Assembly: GCF_000720485.1 (NCBI RefSeq)
Contig: NZ_JOAX01000005.1
Location: 62,001 to 126,000, forward strand
DNA: 64,000 bases
DNA from: Streptomyces ochraceiscleroticus
GTDB taxonomy: Bacteria > Actinomycetota > Actinomycetes > Streptomycetales > Streptomycetaceae
Direction of reading: 5' to 3'
Both the position numbers and the translations under genes were made by a program. This document shows, in pieces, positions 53,157 to 61,017 of this stretch (within the stretch, counting starts at the first letter, position 1; each line of letters begins with the position of its first letter). The notes under the pieces are model-generated. The model had not been told where the DNA came from, did no database searches, and saw only the letters and a program-made list of their open reading frames with translations.

Positions 53157-53963
53157 TCAGCCCAGGTAGCCCATCCGGTAGCTGATCTCTTCGGCGCCCT
53201 TGAGCAGCATCGGGGCGAGTTCCTGCATGCGCTCTTCGGTGAACCGGTACGCGGGTCCGGAGGCGCTGAGTGCCGCGATGACGTCCCCGTCACGGTCCCA
53301 GACCGGCGCGGCCATGGCGTGGAGCCCTATCTCGAACTCTTCCAGGGTCATCGAGTAGCCACGCTTGCGCGCCTCGGTGAGATCCTTCTCGAGCTTGGTC
53401 TTCGAGGTCAGAGTGTGCGGTGTCACCTTCCGCAGGCCGGCCTCGGACAGGAGCGCGGAGCGCTCCTCGGCGGCCATGTGGGCGAGCAGGATCTTGCCGC
53501 TGGAGGTGGCGTGCAAGGGGGTGAGCTGGCCGACCCAGTTGTGCGCAGTGATGGCTCCCGGGCCGCGCACCTGGTACAGGTTGATCGCGTAGTGCTCCTG
53601 CATCACGGCGATGTTGACGGTCTCACCGATTTCCTCGGCGAGCCGCTGGCAGACCGGACGGCCCTGCTGGGTGATGTCGATGCGTCCGGTGACGGCGCCG
53701 GCCAGGCGCACGATGCCGAAGCCGAGGCGGTACTTGCCGCGCTCGCCCGCCTGCTCCACCATGCCGCGCGCCTCCAGGGCGCCGAGCAGCCGGAACGCGG
53801 TGGACTTGTGCACATCGAGCTCGGCGGCCACCTCGCTGACCCCGGCCTCGTCGCGCTGTGCCAGAACCTCCAGCACGGTGATGGCACGGTCGACGGACTG
53901 CACGCCGCTGGCCTGTGAACCTGTTGTACCTGTCGTTTCCTTATCCGGACGGTAGTTGCTCAT
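53157..53963 (-). CDS. IclR family regulator 2 of the betaine regulon
   Basis: 268 aa. Winged helix (VQSVDRAITVLEVLAQRDEAG, LDVHKSTAFRLLGALEARG) and effector domain (VRGPGAITAHNWVGQLTPLHATSSGK). It is highly similar to the regulator at 36287, with conserved blocks along the full length. It converges on ferredoxin 2. A 17-bp GTTGC palindrome 70 bp upstream suggests it is under its own regulon's control. The two proteins may form hetero-oligomers or read different intermediates. Confidence 0.92.
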   Translation of the reverse strand: MSNYRPDKETTGTTGSQASGVQSVDRAITVLEVLAQRDEAGVSEVAAELDVHKSTAFRLLGALEARGMVEQAGERGKYRLGFGIVRLAGAVTGRIDITQQGRPVCQRLAEEIGETVNIAVMQEHYAINLYQVRGPGAITAHNWVGQLTPLHATSSGKILLAHMAAEERSALLSEAGLRKVTPHTLTSKTKLEKDLTEARKRGYSMTLEEFEIGLHAMAAPVWDRDGDVIAALSASGPAYRFTEERMQELAPMLLKGAEEISYRMGYLG

Positions 53964-54032
53964 GGTGAAACTATACGCACAGTAATCAACGCCGCCCTAG
54001 GGCCGTGCTGCAGCGTTGACACGGCACGACAC

Positions 54033-54049
54033 GTTGCGTGCACTGCAAC
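54033..54049. promoter_or_regulatory. GTTGC palindrome upstream of iclR 2
   Basis: GTTGCGTGCACTGCAAC keeps the GTTGC/GCAAC arms and 17-bp length of the sites at 33513 and 52549. It lies 70 bp before iclR 2 and 144 bp before the divergent phosphatase-fold gene. Confidence 0.55.
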
Positions 54050-54192
54050 CTGGCGCGCGCACAGCGATATGCGTTCACCCTGGGGCGAGAGGCTAGACGC
54101 AAGGTTTTTCCGTGTCCAGACGTGGTGCCTCACCTTTTCCTTCGGGTGGGGCGATAACACTGTCCGGCCGTGCCGTGTGCCACGCTGAAGTG

Positions 54193-55041
54193 ATGAGTGA
54201 AGCGGTTCGCGGCATGCGGCTCATGACCATGAATGTGTTGGCACCGCAGTACGCCGACGGCTCGAGTCGGCGGGCGGTCCTGGCGCAGGAGCTTCAGCGC
54301 CTGGGCCCGGATGTGCTCGCACTCCAAGAAGTGACTCGCCGGGACGTGGCAGCCCTCGTCGAAGAGGACTGGCATGTGGTTCCGCATCCGCGGTGGTCCT
54401 CCGACGGAGTGGGAGCCGTACTGGCTGCTCGCCGCCCTTTCGGGCGCGTCGTGACGGACACGCTCGAGGTGACCGAGCGGACCGCGCACACCGACTGGTG
54501 CGGAGTCGTTGCCGCCGAGCTTCCGCTCCCCGAACCGCTCGGCACGATTCTCGTGATCCATCACAAGCCGAGTTGGCCCTATGACTATGAGCATGAACGG
54601 GAACTGCAGGCCCTCGTCGCCGCCCGCCTGGCCGACCGGGTCGCCGCCGAACGCCCCGTGCGCCACACCGTCCTGCTCGGCGACCTCGACGCAACACCTC
54701 AAGCGGCGAGCCTGCGCTTCCTGCAGGGTCTGCAGCCGGCGGATGGGCTGAGTACCTGCTTTCAAGACGCCTGGTCGACCGTGCACCCCGACGAGCCAGG
54801 TCCCACTTTCAGCTCCGAGAACCCACTGCTACGGCAGGGTGACATGCCCGAGGCGTCGGATCGCCGCATCGACTACATCATGCTCCGCTGCGGCTCCTAC
54901 GGTCCCACCCTGCGTATCTCCTCCTGCCAACGGGTCCTGGTGCAACCAGCGAACGGCGTCCAGGCGAGCGACCACTACGGCCTGGTCGCCGACCTGACAC
55001 TTCCCGACCATCTCCCGGGCCGCTGGAAAGAACAGAGCTGA
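54193..55041 (+). CDS. Endonuclease/exonuclease/phosphatase superfamily protein
   Basis: 282 aa from ATG54193; no strong ribosome site, and an in-frame extension to 54112 is possible. EEP-fold motifs: MRLMTMNVLAPQY (Asn), DVLALQEVTRRD (metal-binding Glu), VIHHKPSWPYD (catalytic His), LLGDLDATPQA (Asp pair), DRRIDYIML and the final SDHYGLVADL. No signal peptide, so an intracellular phosphodiesterase or phosphatase; the substrate is not evident. Divergent from iclR 2. Confidence 0.85.
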   Translation: MSEAVRGMRLMTMNVLAPQYADGSSRRAVLAQELQRLGPDVLALQEVTRRDVAALVEEDWHVVPHPRWSSDGVGAVLAARRPFGRVVTDTLEVTERTAHTDWCGVVAAELPLPEPLGTILVIHHKPSWPYDYEHERELQALVAARLADRVAAERPVRHTVLLGDLDATPQAASLRFLQGLQPADGLSTCFQDAWSTVHPDEPGPTFSSENPLLRQGDMPEASDRRIDYIMLRCGSYGPTLRISSCQRVLVQPANGVQASDHYGLVADLTLPDHLPGRWKEQS

Positions 55042-55173
55042 ACGCCACAAAGCGCCGCCCAGTGGCGTGAGTTGAGCCAGGACCCGTTCAGCACGCCGTA
55101 GCGAGCTGGTGATCCGCCCCGCCCGCTGTCCGTTCTGTGTATCCGGACGCGTTCCGCGTACCCGGACACGGCG

Positions 55174-56556
55174 TCACAGCGACATCGGCACCAGCATCGC
55201 CGGCCAGACCAGCAGTGGTGCCCCCACGACGACCAGCCCCGTGTACGCCAGCATCTTCCGCTGGAAGCGTTGTTTGTCCGGGACCTGGGCCTGAGCGAGG
55301 ACGATGACGCCGTTCGTCGAGTACGGACTGACGTCGACAACCGTCGAGCAGAATGCCAGCGCCAGAACCAACGCAACAGCGCTGATTCCGCCCTGCTCGA
55401 TCAGCGGAAAGGCGATCGGCAGGGCGATTCCGAGCGTGCCGAGGGACGAGCCGAACGCCGACACGATGCCCACCACCACGCAGAGCAGCAGCGCCGCCGA
55501 CAGGGGAGAGCCGAGTGCGCCGGCCGCGTCCCCCAGCGTGGCGAGGGTGTGATTCTGTGTCAGCACGGTCATGTACGTCATCATTCCGCTGACCAGCAGC
55601 ACCGCCGACCAGCTGATGTCGGTCATGCCCTCCTTGTGTCGCTGCGGGGCGACCAGCAGCAGGACCGCTGCGATGACGAGGGCGGCGACACCGACGTCGA
55701 TCCTGAGGACGCCGGCCCCGACAACCAGGCCGACCAGGCCGACCAGGGTGAGCAGGCGGATCGGGGTGAGTAGCCGGACCGGGGCGACTTCGGCCTCCTG
55801 GCGGGCGGTGGGGACCTCGAGTGCGGTGGCGGGGGGCACGGTGGTCGCCGTACCCCTTCCTGTACTCGTACCGGTCGTGCGGCCGCCCGATGGCTGCGGG
55901 CCCGTGCCGCCGATGACGTCCGGGAAGGTGACACGGTCGGTACTGGTGTCACCGTCCGCCTCGCGGCGCAGCAGGCCCCGGCCCAGTACCAGGAACAGCG
56001 CGAGCGCGAACAGGAAGTTGAGCGCGAACACCACCGCGAAGAGCAGCAGCGCGTTGATGTGGAGCCCGGCCCGTGCCGCCATGTCGTTGGTGAACGCCCC
56101 GTACACGGTGATCGGTGAGAACGCGGCGCCCAACGCGCCATGGCTGAGCATCATGCCCATGAGCAGCGGATTGATCCGGTACCGGTGGGCGATGGGCATG
56201 GCGATCGGTGCGAGCATGCCGACGGCCAGCACGGAACCGAGGGCCATCAGTACGCCGGCCAGGGCGAACATCAGCCAGACCACGGCCCAGCGCCGCCCGC
56301 GCACCAGCCGGAGCGCACCGGTGACCACGAGGTCGATCGTGCCGTTGGCCCGGGCGATGCCGAAGAGCAGCGTGATGCCGACGATGAGGACGAAGGTGTC
56401 GCCGGGGAAACCGGCGAAGACCTCGTCGAGTGGGATGCCGGAGGCAGCACCGATCACGAAGGCCGCGACAAATGCGAGCAGCCCCATGTTGATCGGCGTG
56501 AGGGTGGCCACGAGGAACAGCCCGACGAGGGCGATGAGCGACAGTACCTGGACCAT
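55174..56556 (-). CDS. MatC-like dicarboxylate/anion permease
   Basis: 460 aa, about 11-12 helices in two halves separated by a polar Thr/Gly/Pro-rich loop (about residues 205-260). The start VLSLIALVGLFLVATLTPINMGLLAF and the block FPGDTFVLIVGITLLFG match the MatC (malonate carrier) N-terminal family within the ion transporter superfamily. It is next to an IclR, a CoA-transferase and a lyase, with two copies of the same operator upstream, so it probably imports the dicarboxylic acid that these enzymes break down. Confidence 0.85.
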   Translation of the reverse strand: MVQVLSLIALVGLFLVATLTPINMGLLAFVAAFVIGAASGIPLDEVFAGFPGDTFVLIVGITLLFGIARANGTIDLVVTGALRLVRGRRWAVVWLMFALAGVLMALGSVLAVGMLAPIAMPIAHRYRINPLLMGMMLSHGALGAAFSPITVYGAFTNDMAARAGLHINALLLFAVVFALNFLFALALFLVLGRGLLRREADGDTSTDRVTFPDVIGGTGPQPSGGRTTGTSTGRGTATTVPPATALEVPTARQEAEVAPVRLLTPIRLLTLVGLVGLVVGAGVLRIDVGVAALVIAAVLLLVAPQRHKEGMTDISWSAVLLVSGMMTYMTVLTQNHTLATLGDAAGALGSPLSAALLLCVVVGIVSAFGSSLGTLGIALPIAFPLIEQGGISAVALVLALAFCSTVVDVSPYSTNGVIVLAQAQVPDKQRFQRKMLAYTGLVVVGAPLLVWPAMLVPMSL

Positions 56557-56630
56557 GGGCAGAGCCCTTTCCGGTCACGGGCCTGCCCGGGCGCCCGCGA
56601 CGGCGCAACGGCGGCACGTCACCTTGACTG

Positions 56631-56647
56631 TTCCCAAATAACGGGAA
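56631..56647. promoter_or_regulatory. IclR operator copy 1 (matC side)
   Basis: TTCCCAAATAACGGGAA, 17 bp, one mismatch from the consensus TTCCCA-N5-TGGGAA, 75 bp upstream of the MatC-like start. Confidence 0.75.
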
Positions 56648-56839
56648 CTGAGTGGTCAATGGGCGGTGCGCTTCGGGGGAGACCGTAGAGGGGCGTCGTG
56701 TGCCTCACAAGACGTTGTACGTCGGTTTTTGGCAGCGGAACGATCGGAGCCCGTATGTCCGCGGACGAGTTTGTGCGCCCGGCCCCTTGTCGAGAGGGGG
56801 AGCGGGTGGTTACGGTCTGGCTCAGATATTGAATGGTGC

Positions 56840-56856
56840 TTCCCAAATAATGGGAA
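56840..56856. promoter_or_regulatory. IclR operator copy 2
   Basis: TTCCCAAATAATGGGAA, perfect 6-bp arms, between the 3' end of the iclR gene and the matC promoter, 209 bp from copy 1; the pair could support looping. The rest of 56557-56875 shows nothing else of note. Confidence 0.78.
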
Positions 56857-56875
56857 AACACAAGGAGGTGGCTCG

Positions 56876-57523
56876 TCAGGTGGTGAGTGCCTCGGCGATC
56901 CGGCGTGCGACGTCCGCGACCAGGGTTCCGTACCGTTCGCCCGGGCGGTCGCCGATGCGTTGGATCGGCCCGGACAGGCAGACGGCAGCGGCCGGGCGCC
57001 CCTGGAGGAGGACGGGCGCGCTGACCGATGCGGCGCCCGGGGTGCGGATGCCGACGCTTTCGCGCCAGTCGGGCCGCGGCTCATCGGCCGGATGCGCGAG
57101 GACCTGTCCGGCGGAGCCGAGCGGCAGCGGGATCGTCCCGCCCGCCGGCACCGTCATCCGCAGCTCGTGCGGCGAGTCGACGGAAGCGAGGCACAACCGG
57201 CTCTCGCCGCGGCGCACCCAGAGCTGGGCCGACTCCCCGGTGGCGTCGCGCAGTTCGGTGAGGTACGGCGTGCCGACCTCGCTCAGTGCGGAGGTCGCGA
57301 ACCGGGCTCCGAGCCGGAAACGGCCCTCCTCGTCCCGCACCAGCAGGCCGTGCGCCTCCAGGGCGGCGGCCAGCCGGTGCGTGGTCGATACGGACATGCC
57401 GAAGAGCCGGGCCAACTCGGCTGCGGTCTGCGGCTGTTGCTCCGCCGCGTCGAGCAGCGCGATCGCCTTGTCGAGGACGCCGACACCGGTGACCCGCATC
57501 TCCACATGATCCATACGGCGCAT
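56876..57523 (-). CDS. IclR family regulator of the CoA-transferase/lyase module
   Basis: 215 aa from ATG57523 (ATG57514 is an alternative). Winged helix GVGVLDKAIALLDAAEQ and LFGMSVSTTHRLAAALEAHG, then a short effector domain (LRMTVPAGGTIPLPLGSAGQVLAHP, ESVGIRTPGAASVSAPVLL). It is divergent from the CoA-transferase and in line with matC. It belongs to a different IclR branch from the two betaine regulators and recognises a different operator (TTCCCA-N5-TGGGAA). Confidence 0.9.
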   Translation of the reverse strand: MRRMDHVEMRVTGVGVLDKAIALLDAAEQQPQTAAELARLFGMSVSTTHRLAAALEAHGLLVRDEEGRFRLGARFATSALSEVGTPYLTELRDATGESAQLWVRRGESRLCLASVDSPHELRMTVPAGGTIPLPLGSAGQVLAHPADEPRPDWRESVGIRTPGAASVSAPVLLQGRPAAAVCLSGPIQRIGDRPGERYGTLVADVARRIAEALTT

Positions 57524-57528
57524 GGTAA

Positions 57529-57545
57529 TTCCCACATATTGGGAA
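57529..57545. promoter_or_regulatory. IclR operator copy 3 (between iclR and CoA-transferase)
   Basis: TTCCCACATATTGGGAA, 17 bp with perfect outer arms, 6 bp from the iclR start and 39 bp before the CoA-transferase start. It probably serves autoregulation and control of the catabolic pair. Confidence 0.8.
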
Positions 57546-57583
57546 CTCAAGAGGCGGCTTTCCCGCCATGGAGGACACTTCCC

Positions 57584-58861
57584 ATGACGCAAGACCAGAC
57601 GCCCACCCGCATTCCGGAGACCGAGACCGAGACGGAGACCGAGACCACGAAAGCACCTGCGCCACTGGAAGGCATCCGTGTCCTGGAGCTCGGCAACTAC
57701 ATAGCCGCCCCCTTCGCGACCCGCATCCTTGCCGACTTCGGAGCCGAGGTCATCAAGGTCGAACGCCCGGGCACGGGGGATGAGCTGCGCCGCTGGCGCG
57801 GCACTCCGGGCGACACCTCGATGCTCTTCCGCACCCTGGGCCGCAACAAGCGCTGCATCACCCTCGACCTCTCGGGCGAGGAAGGCCGCGACATCGCCCT
57901 CCAGCTCGCCGGCAACTGCGACATCGTGGTCGAGAACTTCCGCCCCGGCACCCTGGAGCGCTGGGGCCTGGGCCCCGAACGCCTCACCGAGGCCAACCCC
58001 GACCTCGTCCTGGTCCGCATCTCCGGCTACGGCCAGACCGGACCGTACCGGGAACGCCCCGGCTTCGGCGGCGTCGCCGAGGCATTCGCCGGCCTGCGCC
58101 ACATCACCGGCAGCCCCGACCGGCCTCCCGTGCGGTCCGCCACCGCCATCGCGGACACCGCGGCCGGGCTGTACGCCGTGATCGGTGCGCTCATGCTGCT
58201 GCTGCGCCGGGCGCGGGGGCACCAGCCCGACCGGCCGCAGGTCGTTGACATCGCCCTGTACGAAGCGGTGTTCTCGATGCTGGAGGCGATGGTTCCCGAG
58301 TACGACGCGTACGGGATCGTCCGCGAGCGCACCGAGGGTTCTCTGCCCGGTGTCGTCCCGTCCGGCATCTATCCCTGCCGTGACGGTCAGTCAGTCGTCA
58401 TCAATGGCAACGGCAACGGCATCTTCGTACGGCTCATGCGCACCGCCGGGCGTCCCGACCTCGCCGACGACACGGCCCTGGCCGACGCCCCCGGCCGTGC
58501 GGCGCGCGCCGAAGAACTCGATGCGGCCCTCTCCGCATGGACCGGGCGTCACACGATGGCCGACGTCCTCGACGCCCTTGCCGAGGCCGGTGTGCCGTCC
58601 GGGCCGGTCCACAACGCCGCCACCATTGTGAACGACCCGCAATACCGGGCCCGGGGCATGCTCCAGGAGTTCGAGGTGGACATCGCGGACGAGACCAGGA
58701 AGGTCCGCTTTCCGGGCGTCGTCCCCGTACTGCCCGGCAGCCCGGGTGGAGTCAAGTGGCTCGGCCCCGAAGTGGGCAGCCACACGGAGCAAGTACTGAC
58801 CGGCACCCTCGGCCTCAGTGAAACGCGCATCAAAGAACTGCGCGACCGGAAGGTGATCTGA
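57584..58861 (+). CDS. CaiB/BaiF family CoA-transferase (class III)
   Basis: 425 aa from ATG57584 (GGAGGA 8 nt upstream). An Asp/Glu-Thr repeat leader (coded by GAGACC hexamers) is followed by LEGIRVLELGNYIAAPFATRILADFGAEVIKVE, the class III signature. The catalytic aspartate is expected in SATAIADTAAGLYA; later blocks are VDIALYEAVFSMLE and GNGIFVRLM. It moves CoA from a donor such as succinyl-CoA to an organic acid. The lyase gene starts 2 bp after its stop, so the two act in sequence. Confidence 0.92.
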   Translation: MTQDQTPTRIPETETETETETTKAPAPLEGIRVLELGNYIAAPFATRILADFGAEVIKVERPGTGDELRRWRGTPGDTSMLFRTLGRNKRCITLDLSGEEGRDIALQLAGNCDIVVENFRPGTLERWGLGPERLTEANPDLVLVRISGYGQTGPYRERPGFGGVAEAFAGLRHITGSPDRPPVRSATAIADTAAGLYAVIGALMLLLRRARGHQPDRPQVVDIALYEAVFSMLEAMVPEYDAYGIVRERTEGSLPGVVPSGIYPCRDGQSVVINGNGNGIFVRLMRTAGRPDLADDTALADAPGRAARAEELDAALSAWTGRHTMADVLDALAEAGVPSGPVHNAATIVNDPQYRARGMLQEFEVDIADETRKVRFPGVVPVLPGSPGGVKWLGPEVGSHTEQVLTGTLGLSETRIKELRDRKVI

Positions 58862-58863
58862 CG

Positions 58864-59790
58864 ATGGCCACCTTCGACAGCACTTCGGCCGGCAAATCTG
58901 CGGGCAGCTCGGCTCCCGATGTGGTCGTCACCGACGTTGTGCTGCGAGACGGACTTCAGGACGAGCCTGTCTTCGTACCCGTCCCCGATCGCGTCGCCCT
59001 TGCCGGGGCCCTCGCCACCGCGGGCATCCCGGAATTCGAGGCCGCTTCCTTCGTCTCGGCCCGCCGTGTACCGCAGATGGCCGGTGCCGAAGAACTCCTC
59101 GCAGCTCTCCCGCGCTCTCCGGAAGCCAAAGTCGCCGGTCTCGCCCTCAGCCCCACCGGCGCCCGGCGCGGCGCGGCGGCGTACGCGGCCGGGCAGCTCG
59201 ACGTGCTGCGCCTGGTCGTCTCCGCCGACCCCGGCCACAGCGTCGCCAACTCCGGGCGCGGTGTCGACCAGGCACTCGACGAGATCGGCGAGACCCTCGC
59301 CGTCCTGCCGCCGTCCCTCACCGTCGAGGCGGGAGTGTCCACCGCGTTCGTCGGCCTCGACGGGGGCCTGCTGCCCACCGAGCGCCTGCTGTACGTCGTC
59401 CGTCGCCTCCACGACCTGGGCGCCCGCCGGATCGGACTCGCCGACACGCTCGGCACCGCCCCCACCGAGCACGTCGTGCACTGCCTCTCCACTGTGCTGG
59501 AAACCTTCCCCGACCTGACCGTCGGCCTCCATCTGCACAATGCCCATGGGCAGGCGCTGCGCACGGTGGATGCCGCGCTCGGCCTGGGCGTTGTCCGCTT
59601 CGACAGTGCGCTCGGCGGCCTCGGGGGGTGTCCCTTCGCACCAGGTGCCCACGGCAACCTGGCCACCGAAGAGCTGGTCGCCCATCTCCACGCGCGTGGA
59701 CTGACGACGGGGATCGACGAGACGGCCCTGGCCGAGGCGGGAAGCCTCCTCAGCACCGTTCTGGCCCGTGCCACCGCGGTGCCCGCCTGA
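58864..59790 (+). CDS. HMG-CoA lyase-like enzyme (DRE-TIM family)
   Basis: 308 aa. TIM barrel with the metal site VTDVVLRDGLQDEP near residue 20, SFVSARRVPQMA, the HLHNAHGQALRTV histidine pair near residue 222 and GGCPFAPGAHGNLATEEL containing the active-site cysteine region. It cleaves a branched 3-hydroxy acyl-CoA (HMG-CoA, citramalyl-CoA or similar) to acetyl-CoA plus a keto acid. With the CoA-transferase and MatC carrier this makes a compact dicarboxylate breakdown pathway; the exact acid is inferred, not shown. Confidence 0.9.
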   Translation: MATFDSTSAGKSAGSSAPDVVVTDVVLRDGLQDEPVFVPVPDRVALAGALATAGIPEFEAASFVSARRVPQMAGAEELLAALPRSPEAKVAGLALSPTGARRGAAAYAAGQLDVLRLVVSADPGHSVANSGRGVDQALDEIGETLAVLPPSLTVEAGVSTAFVGLDGGLLPTERLLYVVRRLHDLGARRIGLADTLGTAPTEHVVHCLSTVLETFPDLTVGLHLHNAHGQALRTVDAALGLGVVRFDSALGGLGGCPFAPGAHGNLATEELVAHLHARGLTTGIDETALAEAGSLLSTVLARATAVPA

Positions 59791-59822
59791 GAGAAAGAGG
59801 TGGTCCAACGGGGCGGTGTGCA

Positions 59823-59870
59823 GCGGCGGCTTCTGGCCGGTGTCGCGGTCCACCGGCCAGAAGCCGCCGC
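59823..59870. terminator. Terminator of the CoA-transferase/lyase operon
   Basis: Perfect 20-bp stem (59823-59842 with 59851-59870; the left arm begins GCGGCGGCTTC) and an 8-nt loop, 32 bp after the lyase stop. A smaller 9-bp hairpin, CTCCCCGCA/TGCGGGGAG, follows at 59904-59928. Confidence 0.93.
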
Positions 59871-59906
59871 CCCGGGCGGACACGATGCTGGTCAGATTCT
59901 TCGCTC

Positions 59907-60130
59907 CCCGCACTGAAGCTGCGGGGAGAACCACACCGCACCGTCCGGCCCCGTGGCGATGGCTCGCAGCGGGATGTCGAACTCGCCCTCCATCACGGCC
60001 GCGCCCGCTGCCATCGCTGTGCCCGCTGCCGTCGCCCGCGCGGCCGCCGGAATCCGGCCCGCAGCCCGCTACCGCGAGCGTCACCGTCAGCGCGAGCGCC
60101 GCGGTGATCCTCCGCCGCGCCTCACTCTCC
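59907..60130 (-). pseudogene. Remnant of a lipoprotein with beta-propeller-like sequence
   Basis: Reading leftwards, RRRITAALALTVTLAVAGCG is a lipoprotein signal with lipobox VAGC. About 40 codons later, in another frame, come EGEFDIPLRAIATGPDGAVWFS and a stop, reminiscent of NHL/Vgb-type propeller repeats. There is no usable start codon before the signal, and the two parts are out of frame, so this looks like a deleted and frame-shifted gene. Confidence 0.45.
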
Positions 60131-60410
60131 GCAGCGCAGCGATGTCGGTACCTCGGTGCCCCGCAGTGGACCGTCCCGGGAGGCGTGCACCTCGGCCACC
60201 TTCCGCCCGCCGGGCAGGAACCGGGCGTGGGAGGGGCGGAGAGCCGGAGCGGGTACGGGGTAGGGCGGGCCAGGTGCCGACGGACCGCCGCGCGCGTCCT
60301 CGGGCGAGGATCTCCGCGCTGCCGTCCGGCGCCACCACGGTCAGGCGGCTCAGGGGATCGGCGCGCTGCCGGTAGGCGCGCTCCGCGAACAGTCCGGCGA
60401 CGGAACATGA
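60131..60410 (-). pseudogene. Frame-shifted remnant of an unknown gene
   Basis: One frame gives LFAERAYRQRADPLSRLTVV and APDGSAEILARG. After a shift another gives HARFLPGGRKVAEVHASRDG, PLRGTEVPTSLRCGE and a stop, just before the lipoprotein remnant. Codon usage is coding-like in both parts. No complete gene or recognised family emerges; probably a broken neighbour of the lipoprotein gene. Confidence 0.4.
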
Positions 60411-60419
60411 CCTGATTTC

Positions 60420-60826
60420 GCCGTGTCACCTCCGCGGCGGGCGGTCGGCTATTGCCGTGTTCCTGACCGTCAAGAAAGCCGGTACCTGATTCGTGATTCC
60501 GTGGGCTGCCAAATCAGGCCGCAGGTGGCAAAGGTGAGTGCCGGATGGGGTAACCCTGCCGTGCGTGAAACGTGTTCTCGGCCACGTAGTCCGAATGCCA
60601 TCGGTCATCCGGATAAACCCCATGCGGAGCAAGGTCACTGCATCGAGGTAACTCCAACGGCCTCACGGGCGAGCCGGCCGTGCCGATCGTTATTGTTTCC
60701 TGGTGTCCGGACAGCCGGATTCTCGGATATTCGTTCTCGATTACCAGATATTCACAGCTCTTCTCCTCTTTCGCCGCCTGACGCCAGCTACGCCGATCAC
60801 CGACCTCACGAAGGAGAGCCAGCCCG
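60420..60826. other. Non-coding leader region before the 2-methylisoborneol operon
   Basis: About 400 bp with lower GC than its surroundings and no coding-like frame. An inverted repeat CCTGATT/AATCAGG (60485-60491, 60512-60518) and the AT-richer run 60690-60770 could hold the operon's promoter; no specific regulator site was recognised. Confidence 0.4.
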
Positions 60827-60919
60827 ATGGCCGTTGACTGCCTTCGCCTCCAGCCGCAGAACCGTTACGGCGTGGCCGGCGCAGCGTGGCCGGCGCAGAG
60901 CGCGCGCAGACGCGACTAA
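60827..60919 (+). CDS. 30-codon ORF with strong ribosome site, possible remnant
   Basis: ATG60827 follows GAAGGAGA by 8 nt, a better ribosome site than many full genes here, yet the frame closes after MAVDCLRLQPQNRYGVAGAA and ten more residues. A 14-bp tandem duplication at 60870-60897 shifts the frame; without it the reading frame would run straight into the 2-methylisoborneol synthase. In other Streptomyces a cyclic-nucleotide-binding protein gene occupies this place, so this may be its vestige or a small leader peptide. Confidence 0.4.
   Translation: MAVDCLRLQPQNRYGVAGAAWPAQSARRRD
60870..60897. repeat. 14-bp tandem duplication
   Basis: GCGTGGCCGGCGCA occurs twice in direct succession (60870-60883, 60884-60897) inside the 30-codon ORF. 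Being 14 bp, it changes the reading frame, consistent with a recent slippage mutation. Confidence 0.85.
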
Positions 60920-61017
60920 AGGCCCCGTCCGGCGGCCATCACCGCCCGAACCCTTCCCGAGCCGGGCAGCAGGCCCGGGATCGGGGTCAGCACACCCACC
61001 TCACCAAGGAGTTACGG

